Shown piece after piece: positions 44,516 through 52,682 of a stretch of DNA of 64,000 nt. A program made the translations under genes and the position numbers. Below the pieces are notes generated by a model. The model had not been told where the DNA came from and ran no database searches. It saw nothing but the letters and a program-made list of their open reading frames with translations. Source of the DNA: Embleya hyalina (GTDB lineage Bacteria > Actinomycetota > Actinomycetes > Streptomycetales > Streptomycetaceae). The number at the start of each line of letters is the position of its first letter. The stretch's first letter is position 1. The stretch covers positions 190,888 to 254,887 of the forward strand of contig NZ_BIFH01000015.1 of NCBI RefSeq assembly GCF_003967355.1, read 5' to 3'.

Positions 44516-45412
44516 CTACGCGGGCGCGAACGCGCGTTCGGCGTTGGCCGCGAGCGCGGCGGCCAGCTCGTCCTCGGCCAGGCCCTTGACCTCGGCCATC
44601 GCCCGTACGGTGATCGGCACGAGGTAGGGCGCGTTGGGACGACCCCGGTAGGGCACCGGGGTCAGGAACGGCGCGTCGGTCTCGACCAGGATCAGCTCGG
44701 TCGGGGCCACCGTCAGCGCGTCGCGCAGCGGCTGCGCGCTCGGGTAGGTCACGTTGCCCGCGAAGGACATCAGGTAGCCGTACTCGGCGCAGGTCTTCGC
44801 CATCTCGGCGTCACCCGAGAAGCAGTGGAAGACCACCCGCTCCGGGGCGCCCTCCTCGGCCAGGATCCGCAACACGTCGGCGTGTGCCTCGCGGTCGTGG
44901 ATCACCAGCGGCTTGCGGTGCCGCTTGGCGATCCCGATGTGTCGGCGGAACGACTCCTGCTGGGTCGCCACGCCCTCGTCGCCGGTGCGGAAGTAGTCCA
45001 GGCCGGTCTCGCCGACCCCGCGCACGTGCGGCAGCGCGGCGAGCCGGTCGATCTCGGCGATCGCCGCGTCCAGGGCGGCCGCCCCACCGGGCGGGCGCCG
45101 CTGTCCGGACCACCCGTCGGGGTCGCCGAGCACGATCCGCGGCGCCTCGTTCGGGTGCAGCGCCACGGTGGCGTGCACCCGCTCGTGCGCGGCCGCGATC
45201 TCCGCCGCCCAGACCGAGGACGGCACGTCGATGCCGACCTGGACGAGGGTGTCCACCCCGACCGCGGCGGCGGCCGACAACGCGTCGGCCGGCGTCGTGT
45301 CCTGGAGGTCCAGATGCGTGTGCGCGTCCCAGACCGGCACCCGCAGCGGATCCGGGGCGGGCGGCGGGGTGGTGTCCCGAGGCCCGCCGTCCCGCCGCTT
45401 GCGCTTGCTCAC
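44516..45412 (-). CDS. TatD-family metal-dependent DNase/hydrolase
   Basis: A 298-residue TIM-barrel hydrolase. Metal ligands are seen in VWDAHTHLDLQD (HxH), RGVGETGLDYFR (Glu), PLVIHDREAH, VFHCFSGD and LVETDAPFL. TatD proteins act as 3'-5' exonucleases and D-aminoacyl hydrolases. The GTG start directly abuts the metG stop, so the two are in one operon. Confidence 0.9.
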   Translation of the reverse strand: MSKRKRRDGGPRDTTPPPAPDPLRVPVWDAHTHLDLQDTTPADALSAAAAVGVDTLVQVGIDVPSSVWAAEIAAAHERVHATVALHPNEAPRIVLGDPDGWSGQRRPPGGAAALDAAIAEIDRLAALPHVRGVGETGLDYFRTGDEGVATQQESFRRHIGIAKRHRKPLVIHDREAHADVLRILAEEGAPERVVFHCFSGDAEMAKTCAEYGYLMSFAGNVTYPSAQPLRDALTVAPTELILVETDAPFLTPVPYRGRPNAPYLVPITVRAMAEVKGLAEDELAAALAANAERAFAPA

Positions 45413-47032
45413 CTACGCGTCCGCCTTCTTCTCTTCCAGCCTCGGGAACAACACCGCGCCCTTGGTGATCACGGCCCCTTCGGGCAACCGCCCCCAGCGG
45501 CCCGCGTCCTGCACGTGCTGCGCGTCGAGCGCGCCCAGGTGGGCCTCGGCGCCGAGCGAGTCCCACAACTTGTGCGCGGTCTCCGGCATCACCGGGTTGA
45601 GCAGCACGGCGAGCGCGCGCAGCGACTCGGCCGAGGTGTACAGGATCGTGGCCAGCCGGGCCCGGCCCTCGGGGCTGTCGTCCTTGGCCACCTTCCACGG
45701 CTCCTGCTCCGTGATGTAGCCGTTGACCAGCTTCACGTAGCCGAACACCGCGTCCAGACCGGCCTGGAAGTCGAGCGCGCGGACCCGGTCGTCGGCGATC
45801 GAGACCGTCTCGATCAGCGCGCTGTGCAGCACGCCCTCGGCGTCCCCGTCGGCGGTGGAGGCGGGCAGCGCGCCGTCGAAGTACTTGCCGACCATGGCCG
45901 CCACGCGCGAGGCCAGGTTGCCGAAGTCGTTGGCCAGCTCGGAGGTGTACCGCGCGGAGAAGTCCTCCCACGAGAACGACCCGTCCTGGCCGAACTGGAT
46001 CGCGCGCAGGAAGTAGTAGCGGTAGGCGTCGACACCGAAGTGGTCGGTGAGCTGCCGCGGCGAGATGCCGGTCAGGTTCGACTTGCTCATCTTCTCGCCG
46101 CCGACCATCAGCCAGCCGTTCGCGAACACCCGCCCCGGCACCGGCAGGCCGTTGGCCATCAGCATCGCGGGCCAGATCACCGCGTGGAAGCGCAGGATGT
46201 CCTTGCCGACCAGGTGCACGTCGGCCGGGAAGGTCTGCTCGAACTTCGCCTGGTCCGCGCCGTAGCCGACGGCGGTGGCGTAGTTGAGCAGCGCGTCGAT
46301 CCACACGTAGATGACGTGCTTGGGGTCCCACGGCACCGGGATGCCCCAGTCGAACGTGGACCGCGAGATGGACAGGTCCTGCAGGCCCTGTCGGACGAAC
46401 TGCAACACCTCGTTGCGGGCCGAGGCCGGCTGGATGAAGTCCGGGTTGGCCTCGTAGAACTCGAGCAGCCGCGGACCGTACTCGGAGAGCTTGAAGAAGT
46501 AGTTCTCCTCCTTGAGCATCTCCACCGGACGCTTGTGGATCGGGCACAACTTCTGCCCGTCCTCGCCGTCGATCAGATCACCCGGCGCCTTGTACTCCTC
46601 GCACGCGACGCAGTACGGGCCCTCGTAGCCGCCCTTGTAGATCTCGCCCTTGTCGAACAGGTCCTGGACGAACTCCTGGACCCGGGCGGTGTGTCGCAGC
46701 TCGGTGGTGCGGATGAAGTCGTCGTTCGCGATCTCCAGGTGCTCCCACAGCGGCTTCCACGCCTCCGTGACCAGCTTGTCGCACCACTCCTGCGGAGTGA
46801 CCCCGTTCGCCTCGGCCGTGCGCATGATCTTCTGACCGTGCTCGTCCGTGCCGGTGAGGAACCACACCTTCTCGCCGCGCTGGCGGTGCCAGCGGGTGAG
46901 CACGTCGCCTGCGACGGTCGTATAGGCGTGGCCCAGGTGCGGGGCGTCATTTACGTAGTAAATGGGCGTTGTGACATAGAACGCCTTCGTGCGCTCGCCC
47001 GCAGTGTGTTCAGTGGTTCCAGTGGCCGCCAT
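45413..47032 (-). CDS. metG: Methionyl-tRNA synthetase
   Basis: A 539-residue class I synthetase charging tRNA-Met. The HIGH motif is APHLGHAY (residues 30-37), KMSKS appears as GEKMSKSNLTG near 315, and a zinc-type insertion CVACEEYKAPGDL with CPIHKRP is present. The C-terminal anticodon-binding helical domain is complete, without a tRNA-binding EMAP extension. ATG 47032 gives the family length. Its stop is contiguous with tatD. Confidence 0.96.
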   Translation of the reverse strand: MAATGTTEHTAGERTKAFYVTTPIYYVNDAPHLGHAYTTVAGDVLTRWHRQRGEKVWFLTGTDEHGQKIMRTAEANGVTPQEWCDKLVTEAWKPLWEHLEIANDDFIRTTELRHTARVQEFVQDLFDKGEIYKGGYEGPYCVACEEYKAPGDLIDGEDGQKLCPIHKRPVEMLKEENYFFKLSEYGPRLLEFYEANPDFIQPASARNEVLQFVRQGLQDLSISRSTFDWGIPVPWDPKHVIYVWIDALLNYATAVGYGADQAKFEQTFPADVHLVGKDILRFHAVIWPAMLMANGLPVPGRVFANGWLMVGGEKMSKSNLTGISPRQLTDHFGVDAYRYYFLRAIQFGQDGSFSWEDFSARYTSELANDFGNLASRVAAMVGKYFDGALPASTADGDAEGVLHSALIETVSIADDRVRALDFQAGLDAVFGYVKLVNGYITEQEPWKVAKDDSPEGRARLATILYTSAESLRALAVLLNPVMPETAHKLWDSLGAEAHLGALDAQHVQDAGRWGRLPEGAVITKGAVLFPRLEEKKADA

Positions 47033-47056
47033 ACCCGGAATCCTACGGCCGACGGA

Positions 47057-47096
47057 CCGCCGCCCGCCCCCGAGTATCCCCGGGGGCGGGCGGCGG
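47057..47096 (-). terminator. Perfect 16-bp terminator hairpin upstream of metG
   Basis: CCGCCGCCCGCCCCCG pairs perfectly with CGGGGGCGGGCGGCGG around an 8-base loop, 24 bp after the stop of the preceding minus-strand gene and 25 bp before the metG start. It should end the small zinc-ribbon gene's transcript. Confidence 0.8.
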
Positions 47097-47119
47097 CGTC
47101 CGGGCGACCCGGATCGGGG

Positions 47120-47506
47120 TCAGGCGGAGCGGTGCAGCGAGGGCAGGTGCCACCGCGAGGCGCCGCGCGGGGCGGGCACCTTGGCCGGCTTCGGGGCCTT
47201 GGGGGCCTTCGGGGTCTTGGCGGCCTTGACCGGCTTCACGGCCTTGACCGCCGCGACGGACCCGGAGGTACCGGCCGCCGAGGCGACCCGTCCGGCGGGC
47301 AGTATCCGCAGCCGGGTGCCGTCGCAGTGCTCGCACGCCGGCTTGGTGAACGGGGACGGCACAAGGGTCCCCTCGGAGTAGTAGCGGCACAGGCGCAATC
47401 CGTGCAGATCGGTCGCGTGGTGAATCTCGTAGTCGCGTTCCCAGCCTCGACCACACGACATACAGACGAAGGAGTAGGACTCGTGCACCACCGTCGGGTT
47501 CTCCAT
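47120..47506 (-). CDS. Small zinc-ribbon protein with Lys/Pro/Ala-rich tail
   Basis: A 128-residue protein from ATG 47506 with GAGGAGG 8 bp upstream. The N-terminus carries two Cys pairs (VCMSCGRGWERDY and ACEHCDGTRL) that could bind zinc. The C-terminal third is a low-complexity Lys/Ala/Pro stretch (VKPVKAAKTPKAPKAPKPAK). It is conserved in streptomycetes but of unknown function; nucleic-acid binding is possible given the basic tail. Confidence 0.65.
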   Translation of the reverse strand: MENPTVVHESYSFVCMSCGRGWERDYEIHHATDLHGLRLCRYYSEGTLVPSPFTKPACEHCDGTRLRILPAGRVASAAGTSGSVAAVKAVKPVKAAKTPKAPKAPKPAKVPAPRGASRWHLPSLHRSA

Positions 47507-47810
47507 GACGACCTCCTCACACGGGTGGGCCCGCCGACTGGTTCGAGGGCTTCCCGTGACCGGTATCCATGGAATGCCCGAGGGGGCCGCGACGTATCGA
47601 CCCGAACGGTTCCTTGACGGGGGGCACTACGGAATATTGATATTCCGAAAGACTCATCACCCGATCGAGTGCAGCGCCCTACCTGCCCGTTGCACGCGCT
47701 TGACCGTCGCGCCGTGCGCGGCGCGAGCGACGCGGACACGCCGGGTGGCGAGTGATTCACAGAGCGTTTCGGAAGGGGTGGATCGGGGCGATCCGGACGC
47801 CCGTGCCGAC
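47507..47810. other. Upstream region of the zinc-ribbon gene with palindrome
   Basis: 304 bp between rsmI (minus, 3' end) and the zinc-ribbon gene (minus, 5' end). It contains the palindrome at 47630-47647. No gene is seen. Confidence 0.5.
47630..47647. promoter_or_regulatory. Perfect palindrome CGGAATAT-TG-ATATTCCG
   Basis: Eight-base half-sites around a 2-base centre, unusually AT-rich for this genome. It lies about 125 bp upstream of the zinc-ribbon gene. A TTGACG near 47614 could pair with it as promoter elements on the plus strand. The dyad looks like an operator; the regulator is unknown. Confidence 0.55.
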
Positions 47811-48689
47811 CTACTTGCCCGCCTGGGCCGCCTTGGCCGCCACCACCGCGTCGAAGACCGTGCGCTTGGGCACGCCGACCTCCGCGGCCACCGCCGCGAT
47901 CGCCTCCTTGCGCGGCTGTCCGGCGGCCTCGCGTCCGGCCACCAGCGCGACGAGGTCGGCCGGGCCGAGCTGCGACGGGTCGGCCGGCGGCGCGCCCGCG
48001 ACCACCACGGTGATCTCGCCGCGCACGCCCGGCTCCGCCCACACGGCGAGTTCGGCCAGGGTGTCCCGGCGGACCTCCTCGTACGTCTTGGTCAACTCGC
48101 GACACACCGCGCCGCGCCGTTCGGCGCCCAGCGCCTCGGCCATCGCGGCCAGCGACTCGGCGAGCCGGTGCGGCGCCTCGAAGAACACCATCGTGCGCGG
48201 CTCGGCGGCCAACTCGGCGAGGCGTCGGGACCGCTCCCCGGCCTTTCGGGGCAGGAAGCCCTCGAAGCAGAACCGGTCCACCGGCAGACCGGACAGCGCC
48301 AGCGCGGTCAGCACCGCCGACGGTCCAGGTACGGCCGTCACCCGGATGTCCTCCGCCACCGCGGCCTCGACCAGGCGATATCCCGGATCGGACACCGACG
48401 GCATCCCGGCGTCGGTGATCAGGAGCACCCGCTTGCCCTCGCGCAACGCCCGGACCAGGTCCGGAGTGCGCGCCGCCTCGTTGCCCTCGAAGTACGACAC
48501 CACGCGCCCCGGCACCTCCACGCCGAGCGCGCCGGCCAGTCTGCGCAGCCGGCGGGTGTCCTCGGCGGCCACCACGTCGGCCGTGCCCAGCTCCGCGGCG
48601 AGTCGCGCGGGCGCGTCGCCCACGTCACCGATGGGGGTGCCGGCGAGTACGAGTACGCCGCTCTGAGAGGTGTGCTGTTCGTGTTCCAC
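47811..48689 (-). CDS. rsmI: 16S rRNA (cytidine(1402)-2'-O)-methyltransferase
   Basis: A 292-residue SPOUT-unrelated tetrapyrrole-methylase-fold enzyme. Marks are LVLAGTPIGDVGDAPARLAAEL, VVAAEDTRRLRRL, VLLITDAGMPSVSDPGYRLV, AVPGPSAVLTALALSGLP and EGFLPRKAGER. It methylates the ribose of C1402 in 16S rRNA with SAM, together with RsmH. The adjacent pmt gene is divergent, sharing the intervening 58 bp as promoter. Confidence 0.94.
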   Translation of the reverse strand: MEHEQHTSQSGVLVLAGTPIGDVGDAPARLAAELGTADVVAAEDTRRLRRLAGALGVEVPGRVVSYFEGNEAARTPDLVRALREGKRVLLITDAGMPSVSDPGYRLVEAAVAEDIRVTAVPGPSAVLTALALSGLPVDRFCFEGFLPRKAGERSRRLAELAAEPRTMVFFEAPHRLAESLAAMAEALGAERRGAVCRELTKTYEEVRRDTLAELAVWAEPGVRGEITVVVAGAPPADPSQLGPADLVALVAGREAAGQPRKEAIAAVAAEVGVPKRTVFDAVVAAKAAQAGK

Positions 48690-48735
48690 CCGGCCATCCT
48701 CTCCTTTCGCGCGCCCGGTCTCGCCCGCGCGTCAA

Positions 48736-48748
48736 TACGATGCTCCGG
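48736..48748 (+). promoter_or_regulatory. Candidate -10 box for a leaderless pmt transcript
   Basis: TACGAT (48736-48741) ends six bases before the GTG start at 48748, the right spacing for transcription to begin on or next to the start codon. No ribosome binding site precedes this GTG, consistent with a leaderless message. Confidence 0.45.
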
Positions 48749-50472
48749 TGACGAGTGACGTGGCGACCGATCAGCCGACCCGAAAGCGTGCCCCACAGGG
48801 GGATGCGGATTCCCCCGGCGACCCGGGGACCGCACGTCCGGAGCCGCGCGGTTGGGCCTGGTCGTTGGCTCGGTTCGGGTATCGGGATCGGCCGCCGACC
48901 TCGCTGCGCGAGCGGCTGGTGCCGTCGTACACCGACAACAGCGCCTACACCGGCGGCGGCTGGCTGCCGTGCATCCTGGTGACGCTCCTGGCCGGATTCA
49001 TCCGCTTCTGGAACCTCGGCAAACCCAAAGCGGTGATATTCGACGAGACCTACTACGCCAAGGACGCCTGGTCGCTCCTCAAACTCGGCTACGAGGGCAC
49101 CTGGCCCAAGGAGGCCAACGACCAGATCCTCGCCGGACAGACCGACACCCTCCAGACCCAGGGCTCCTACATCGTCCACCCGCCCATCGGGAAATGGACC
49201 ATCGCACTCGGCGAACAACTCTTCGGACTCACCCCGTTCGGATGGCGCTTCGCCCTCGCCGTCCTGGGCACCCTGTCCGTCCTCATGCTCTGCCGCATCG
49301 GCCGCCGCCTCCTCCGCTCCACCCTCCTGGGCTGCGTCGCCGGACTCCTCATGGCCCTCGACGGCCTCCACTTCGTCATGAGCCGCACCTCCCTCCTCGA
49401 CCTCGTCCTGATGTTCTGGATCCTCGCCGCCTTCGGCGCCCTGCTCATCGACCGCGACGACACCCGAGCCCTCGCCGCCCGCATGTTCAAGGACGGACCC
49501 GACGCCACCCGCGCCGCCACCGCACGCTTCGGCCTGCGCCCCTGGCGCATCGTCGCCGGCATCTGCCTCGGCCTCGCCTGCGGCACCAAATGGAGCGGCG
49601 TCTACGTCCTCGCCGCCCTCGGCGTCCTCACCGTCCTGTGGGACGCCGGCACCCGCCGCGCCTGCGGCGCACGCCGCCCCTACCGCGCCACCCTGCGCCA
49701 CGACGTCCTCTTCGCGTTCCTGTCCACCGTCGCCGTCGCCCTGGGCATCTACATCTGGTCCTGGACCGGCTGGTTCCTCACCGACAACGGCTACTTCCGC
49801 CACTGGGCCGACGACCGCGCCGGACTGTCCCCCGACCACGTCCTCGGCATCCCACTCCCCCAATTCGGCATGACCTGGGTCCCCGCACCCCTACGCAGCC
49901 TCTGGCACTACCACGCCGAAATGTGGTCCTTCCACACCGGCCTGGACAGCCCACACCCCTACCAGTCGAACCCATGGAGCTGGCTGGTCCTGGGCAGACC
50001 GGTGGCGTACTACTTCGAAACGGTCCACCAGGGCACGGCGGGCTGCACCGAACAGGACTGCTACCAAACCGTCCTCGGCATCGGCACCCCACTCCTGTGG
50101 TGGACCGGGGTGGTCGCGGTCGGCTACCTGCTGTTCCGCTGGGCCGGTCGGCGCGACTGGCGCGCCGGCGCCATCCTGTGCGGCCTGGCCGCCGCCTACC
50201 TCCCCTGGATGGCGTACCAGCAACGCACGATCTTCCTCTTCTACGCCGTCGCGTTCGTCCCGTTCCTGTGCCTGGCGGTGACGATGATGCTCGGCGCACT
50301 GCTCGGCCCACCGGGAGCCACCGAACGCCGACGCGCGTGGGGCACCGCGGGGGTCGTCGCGATCATCGCCCTGATCGCCTGGAACTTCCTGTACTTCTAC
50401 CCGATCTTCACCGGTGAGACGATCACCCGCAGCGGATGGCTGGACCGCATGTGGTTCAGCACCTGGATCTAG
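48748..50472 (+). CDS. Protein O-mannosyltransferase (PMT family)
   Basis: A 574-residue polytopic membrane enzyme with about ten transmembrane helices. The conserved first-loop acidic pair is in VIFDETYYAKDAWSL near residue 100, followed by YIVHPPIGKW and LDGLHFVMSRTSLLD, as in PMT1/GT39 proteins. Using polyprenyl-phosphate mannose it mannosylates secreted Ser/Thr-rich proteins; in streptomycetes the homologue is needed for phage receptor and lipoprotein glycosylation. GTG 48748 has no ribosome binding site but a close -10 box. Confidence 0.9.
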   Translation: MTSDVATDQPTRKRAPQGDADSPGDPGTARPEPRGWAWSLARFGYRDRPPTSLRERLVPSYTDNSAYTGGGWLPCILVTLLAGFIRFWNLGKPKAVIFDETYYAKDAWSLLKLGYEGTWPKEANDQILAGQTDTLQTQGSYIVHPPIGKWTIALGEQLFGLTPFGWRFALAVLGTLSVLMLCRIGRRLLRSTLLGCVAGLLMALDGLHFVMSRTSLLDLVLMFWILAAFGALLIDRDDTRALAARMFKDGPDATRAATARFGLRPWRIVAGICLGLACGTKWSGVYVLAALGVLTVLWDAGTRRACGARRPYRATLRHDVLFAFLSTVAVALGIYIWSWTGWFLTDNGYFRHWADDRAGLSPDHVLGIPLPQFGMTWVPAPLRSLWHYHAEMWSFHTGLDSPHPYQSNPWSWLVLGRPVAYYFETVHQGTAGCTEQDCYQTVLGIGTPLLWWTGVVAVGYLLFRWAGRRDWRAGAILCGLAAAYLPWMAYQQRTIFLFYAVAFVPFLCLAVTMMLGALLGPPGATERRRAWGTAGVVAIIALIAWNFLYFYPIFTGETITRSGWLDRMWFSTWI

Positions 50473-50478
50473 GGCGCG

Positions 50479-51093
50479 ATGTCGCCGTCGATGCCGAGGG
50501 AGGCTGCACCGGTGCCCGTCACTCGGGAGCAGGACATACGCAGGCGAGCCATCGACGCGACCCGCGACCTGGCCGCGGAGGGCGGCTACGACAGCGTGCA
50601 GATGCGCGACGTGGTCCGCCTGTCCCGGCTCTCCTCGGCGACCATCTACCGGCACTTCTCCTCGAAGGACCACCTGCTCGCGGCCACCCACCTGGAGTGG
50701 ATCGCGGCCCTGGAACGCAGCGGCGCGGCCCGTCCGGACGGCGCGAACGCGGCCGAGCGGGTCTGCGCGATCCTGCGCGACACCTGCCGCACGATGGCCC
50801 GCCACCCCCGCCTGACCGCCGCCCTGATCCACGCCCTCGGCTCCTCCGACCCGGGCGTCGGCGACTGCCATCGCGAAATCAACCGCATCATGAACACGAT
50901 GTTCCGCACGGCCCTGGCCGACGAGGTGACCAACGCCGACGAGTTCGTTCACCTGTTGGGCATCGCCTGGGAAGGCGCCCTGTTCAGCTGGGCCTTCGGC
51001 CGAATGACCATGACAGAGGTCGAACACACGGTCTGCCGAGCCACCCACCTACTCCTACTCGGCACCACCACAGAGGCCGCCACAACCCCCTGA
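50479..51093 (+). CDS. TetR-family transcriptional regulator
   Basis: A 204-residue protein. Residues 15-65 form the TetR helix-turn-helix (IRRRAIDATRDLAAEGGYDSVQMRDV, then LSSATIYRHFSSKDHLLAATH). The C-terminal ligand-binding half is helical (LTAALIHALGSS, DEFVHLLGIAWEGALFSWAFG). The layout resembles KstR-type regulators of sterol and lipid genes, but ligand and targets cannot be deduced. It begins 6 bp after the pmt stop; ATG 50491 is an alternative start. Confidence 0.88.
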   Translation: MSPSMPREAAPVPVTREQDIRRRAIDATRDLAAEGGYDSVQMRDVVRLSRLSSATIYRHFSSKDHLLAATHLEWIAALERSGAARPDGANAAERVCAILRDTCRTMARHPRLTAALIHALGSSDPGVGDCHREINRIMNTMFRTALADEVTNADEFVHLLGIAWEGALFSWAFGRMTMTEVEHTVCRATHLLLLGTTTEAATTP

Positions 51094-51527
51094 CAAACCC
51101 GAAACAAGCCACACACCCAAGCCCGTCGAAACCCAGCCCGTCCGGCGCCTGAGGACGCCCAACGCAGGCGCAACACACCGCAACCGGGACCGGCGAACAC
51201 AACCAAACCCAGCCCGTCCGGCACTTGAGGACGCCCATCGCAGGCACGACACACCGCAGCCCCGACCGACGAACACAACCCAATCCAGCCCGTCCGGCGT
51301 TTGAGGACGCTCGCCGCAGGCGCCCGGGAACCGCAGCCCGGACCGGCGAACACAACCCAGTCAGCCCGTCCGGCGCCTGAGGACACCCAACGCAGGCGCA
51401 ACACACCGCAGCCGGGACCGGCGAACACAACCAAACCCAGCCCGTCCGGCGCTTGAGGACAACCGGGTCGGGCCGCCCAAGCCCGTCCGGCGCCCGAGGA
51501 CCGGCCGGACGGGCCCACCCGCATCCA
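51094..51527. other. Intergenic region filled by the 76-bp tandem array
   Basis: Between the TetR stop and the convergent GDSL stop. Almost all of it is the repeat array listed separately; the open frames crossing it on both strands are repeats of the same peptide and not genes. Confidence 0.6.
51134..51510. repeat. Tandem array with 76-bp period, each unit starting CAGCCCGTCCGGC
   Basis: CAGCCCGTCCGGC recurs at 51134, 51210, 51286, 51362 and 51438, each exactly 76 bp apart, and a shortened copy starts near 51480. Within a unit are GAGGAC, GCAGGCGC and GACCGGCGAACACAACC-type blocks. The motif CAGCCCGTCCGGCG with TTGAGGAC is a recurrent element in streptomycete intergenic regions. Confidence 0.85.
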
Positions 51528-52355
51528 CTACGACGCCCGGCTCGCGCGTTCCGCGACAGTCAGGTCCAACGGCGCCAACTCCGGCCGCTTCGCCGTCACG
51601 TGATCCCCCGAGGACTGCCCCCGAAGCCGCCGCCCGATCCACGGCACCAGGTGCTCCCGAGCCCAATGCACGTTCTCCAACCGCGCCGCGCCCGCCGTCA
51701 CCGCGACCTCCTCCGCCGGCCACGGCGCGTCCGGGTCACCGTCGACGGCCAGCCCCAGCGCCCGACCGACCTTGAGCGCGACCCGATCGTGCCCCTCGGG
51801 CGACAGGTGCAGCCGATCCTCGCTCCAGGCCCGCCGATCGTGCAGCGAGGTGAGTCCCCACATGTCGGCCACCGCGCAGTCGTACCGATCCGCGACCGCC
51901 CGCAGCAGCTCGTTGTAGGTGGCCACCTTGCCCCGGATCAGCTTGAGCACCGGCACCCACCGTGTATCGAACCCGGTGAACACCACCACCCGCGCGCCCG
52001 CCGCCGTCAACGCCGCGACCGCTTCCTCGTACTCCGCGGCCAGCCGGTCCGGATCACTCCCGGGCCGCAACACGTCGTTGCCACCGGCACACAACGTCAC
52101 CAGATCGGGCCGCGCCGCGATGGCCAGCGGCACCTGCTCCTCGACGATCTGATGCAACAACTTCCCACGCACCGCGAGATTCGCGTACCGCAACCCCGGC
52201 CGCTCCACCGCCAGCCGAGCCGCGAACCGATCGGCCCACCCGAGATAGTTCCCGTCGGGCCCGGGGTCGCCGACACCCTCCGTAAAGCTGTCGCCGATTG
52301 CCACATAAGAGTTGATTTCGGACAGATTCCCGTGTGGATTCAATAGCTCGGCCAT
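51528..52355 (-). CDS. SGNH/GDSL-type hydrolase
   Basis: A 275-residue SGNH-fold esterase or lipase. Block I with the catalytic Ser is YVAIGDSFTEGVGDPGP (residues 17-33), block III is CAGGNDVLRPG (Asn) and block V is SEDRLHLSPEGHDRVA (Asp and His). No signal peptide is present, so it acts in the cytoplasm. The substrate is unknown; relatives hydrolyse acyl or acetyl esters. Confidence 0.9.
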   Translation of the reverse strand: MAELLNPHGNLSEINSYVAIGDSFTEGVGDPGPDGNYLGWADRFAARLAVERPGLRYANLAVRGKLLHQIVEEQVPLAIAARPDLVTLCAGGNDVLRPGSDPDRLAAEYEEAVAALTAAGARVVVFTGFDTRWVPVLKLIRGKVATYNELLRAVADRYDCAVADMWGLTSLHDRRAWSEDRLHLSPEGHDRVALKVGRALGLAVDGDPDAPWPAEEVAVTAGAARLENVHWAREHLVPWIGRRLRGQSSGDHVTAKRPELAPLDLTVAERASRAS

Positions 52356-52518
52356 GTCACCCGATGTTGGCAGTCCGATCCTCGGCTACGCGACCGTAAT
52401 AACGACCCGCTCACCCGAGGTGGTCGCGGCGCGACCACTATTCCCAACCCCACCGAAAGCAACGGGATTCCCCCGGAACGCAAGACTCCGGCAAATTCCA
52501 CACCCACTCCGGGAATGG

Positions 52519-52552
52519 CGAAAGCCCCGCCGGAGTTCCGGCGGGGCTTTCG
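52519..52552 (-). terminator. Terminator downstream of tRNA-Ala
   Basis: CGAAAGCCCCGCCGG pairs perfectly with CCGGCGGGGCTTTCG around the 4-base loop AGTT, immediately after the tRNA-Ala 3' end on the minus strand. The outer stem carries T/A pairs, giving a U-rich tail. Confidence 0.85.
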
Positions 52553-52559
52553 TGATGTG

Positions 52560-52633
52560 TGGACCTGTGGGGATTTGAACCCCAGACCCCCTCGATGCGA
52601 ACGAGGTGCGCTACCAGACTGCGCCACAGGCCC
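52560..52633 (-). tRNA. tRNA-Ala(CGC)
   Basis: The minus strand folds into a 74-base cloverleaf: acceptor GGGCCTG with CAGGTCC including the G3:U70 pair that marks tRNA-Ala, T8, D arm GCGC...GCGC, anticodon stem CCTCG/CGAGG with loop TTCGCAT and anticodon CGC (52597-52599), and T arm TGGGG-TTCAAAT-CCCCA. CCA is not encoded. It reads the codon GCG, abundant in this GC-rich genome. Confidence 0.93.
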
Positions 52634-52682
52634 AACGAGGAGAAACATTACCACCTCCCCGAGCCGGCTCGTGCACGGGTAT

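Noticed and set aside
44387-47617. A 1076-codon plus-strand frame opposite tatD and metG
   Set aside because: Antisense shadow; the minus-strand genes have complete HIGH/KMSKS and TatD motifs.
51134-51510. CRISPR array at the 76-bp repeats
   Set aside because: The whole 76-bp unit is repeated, with no unique spacers between short repeats, and no cas genes are nearby.
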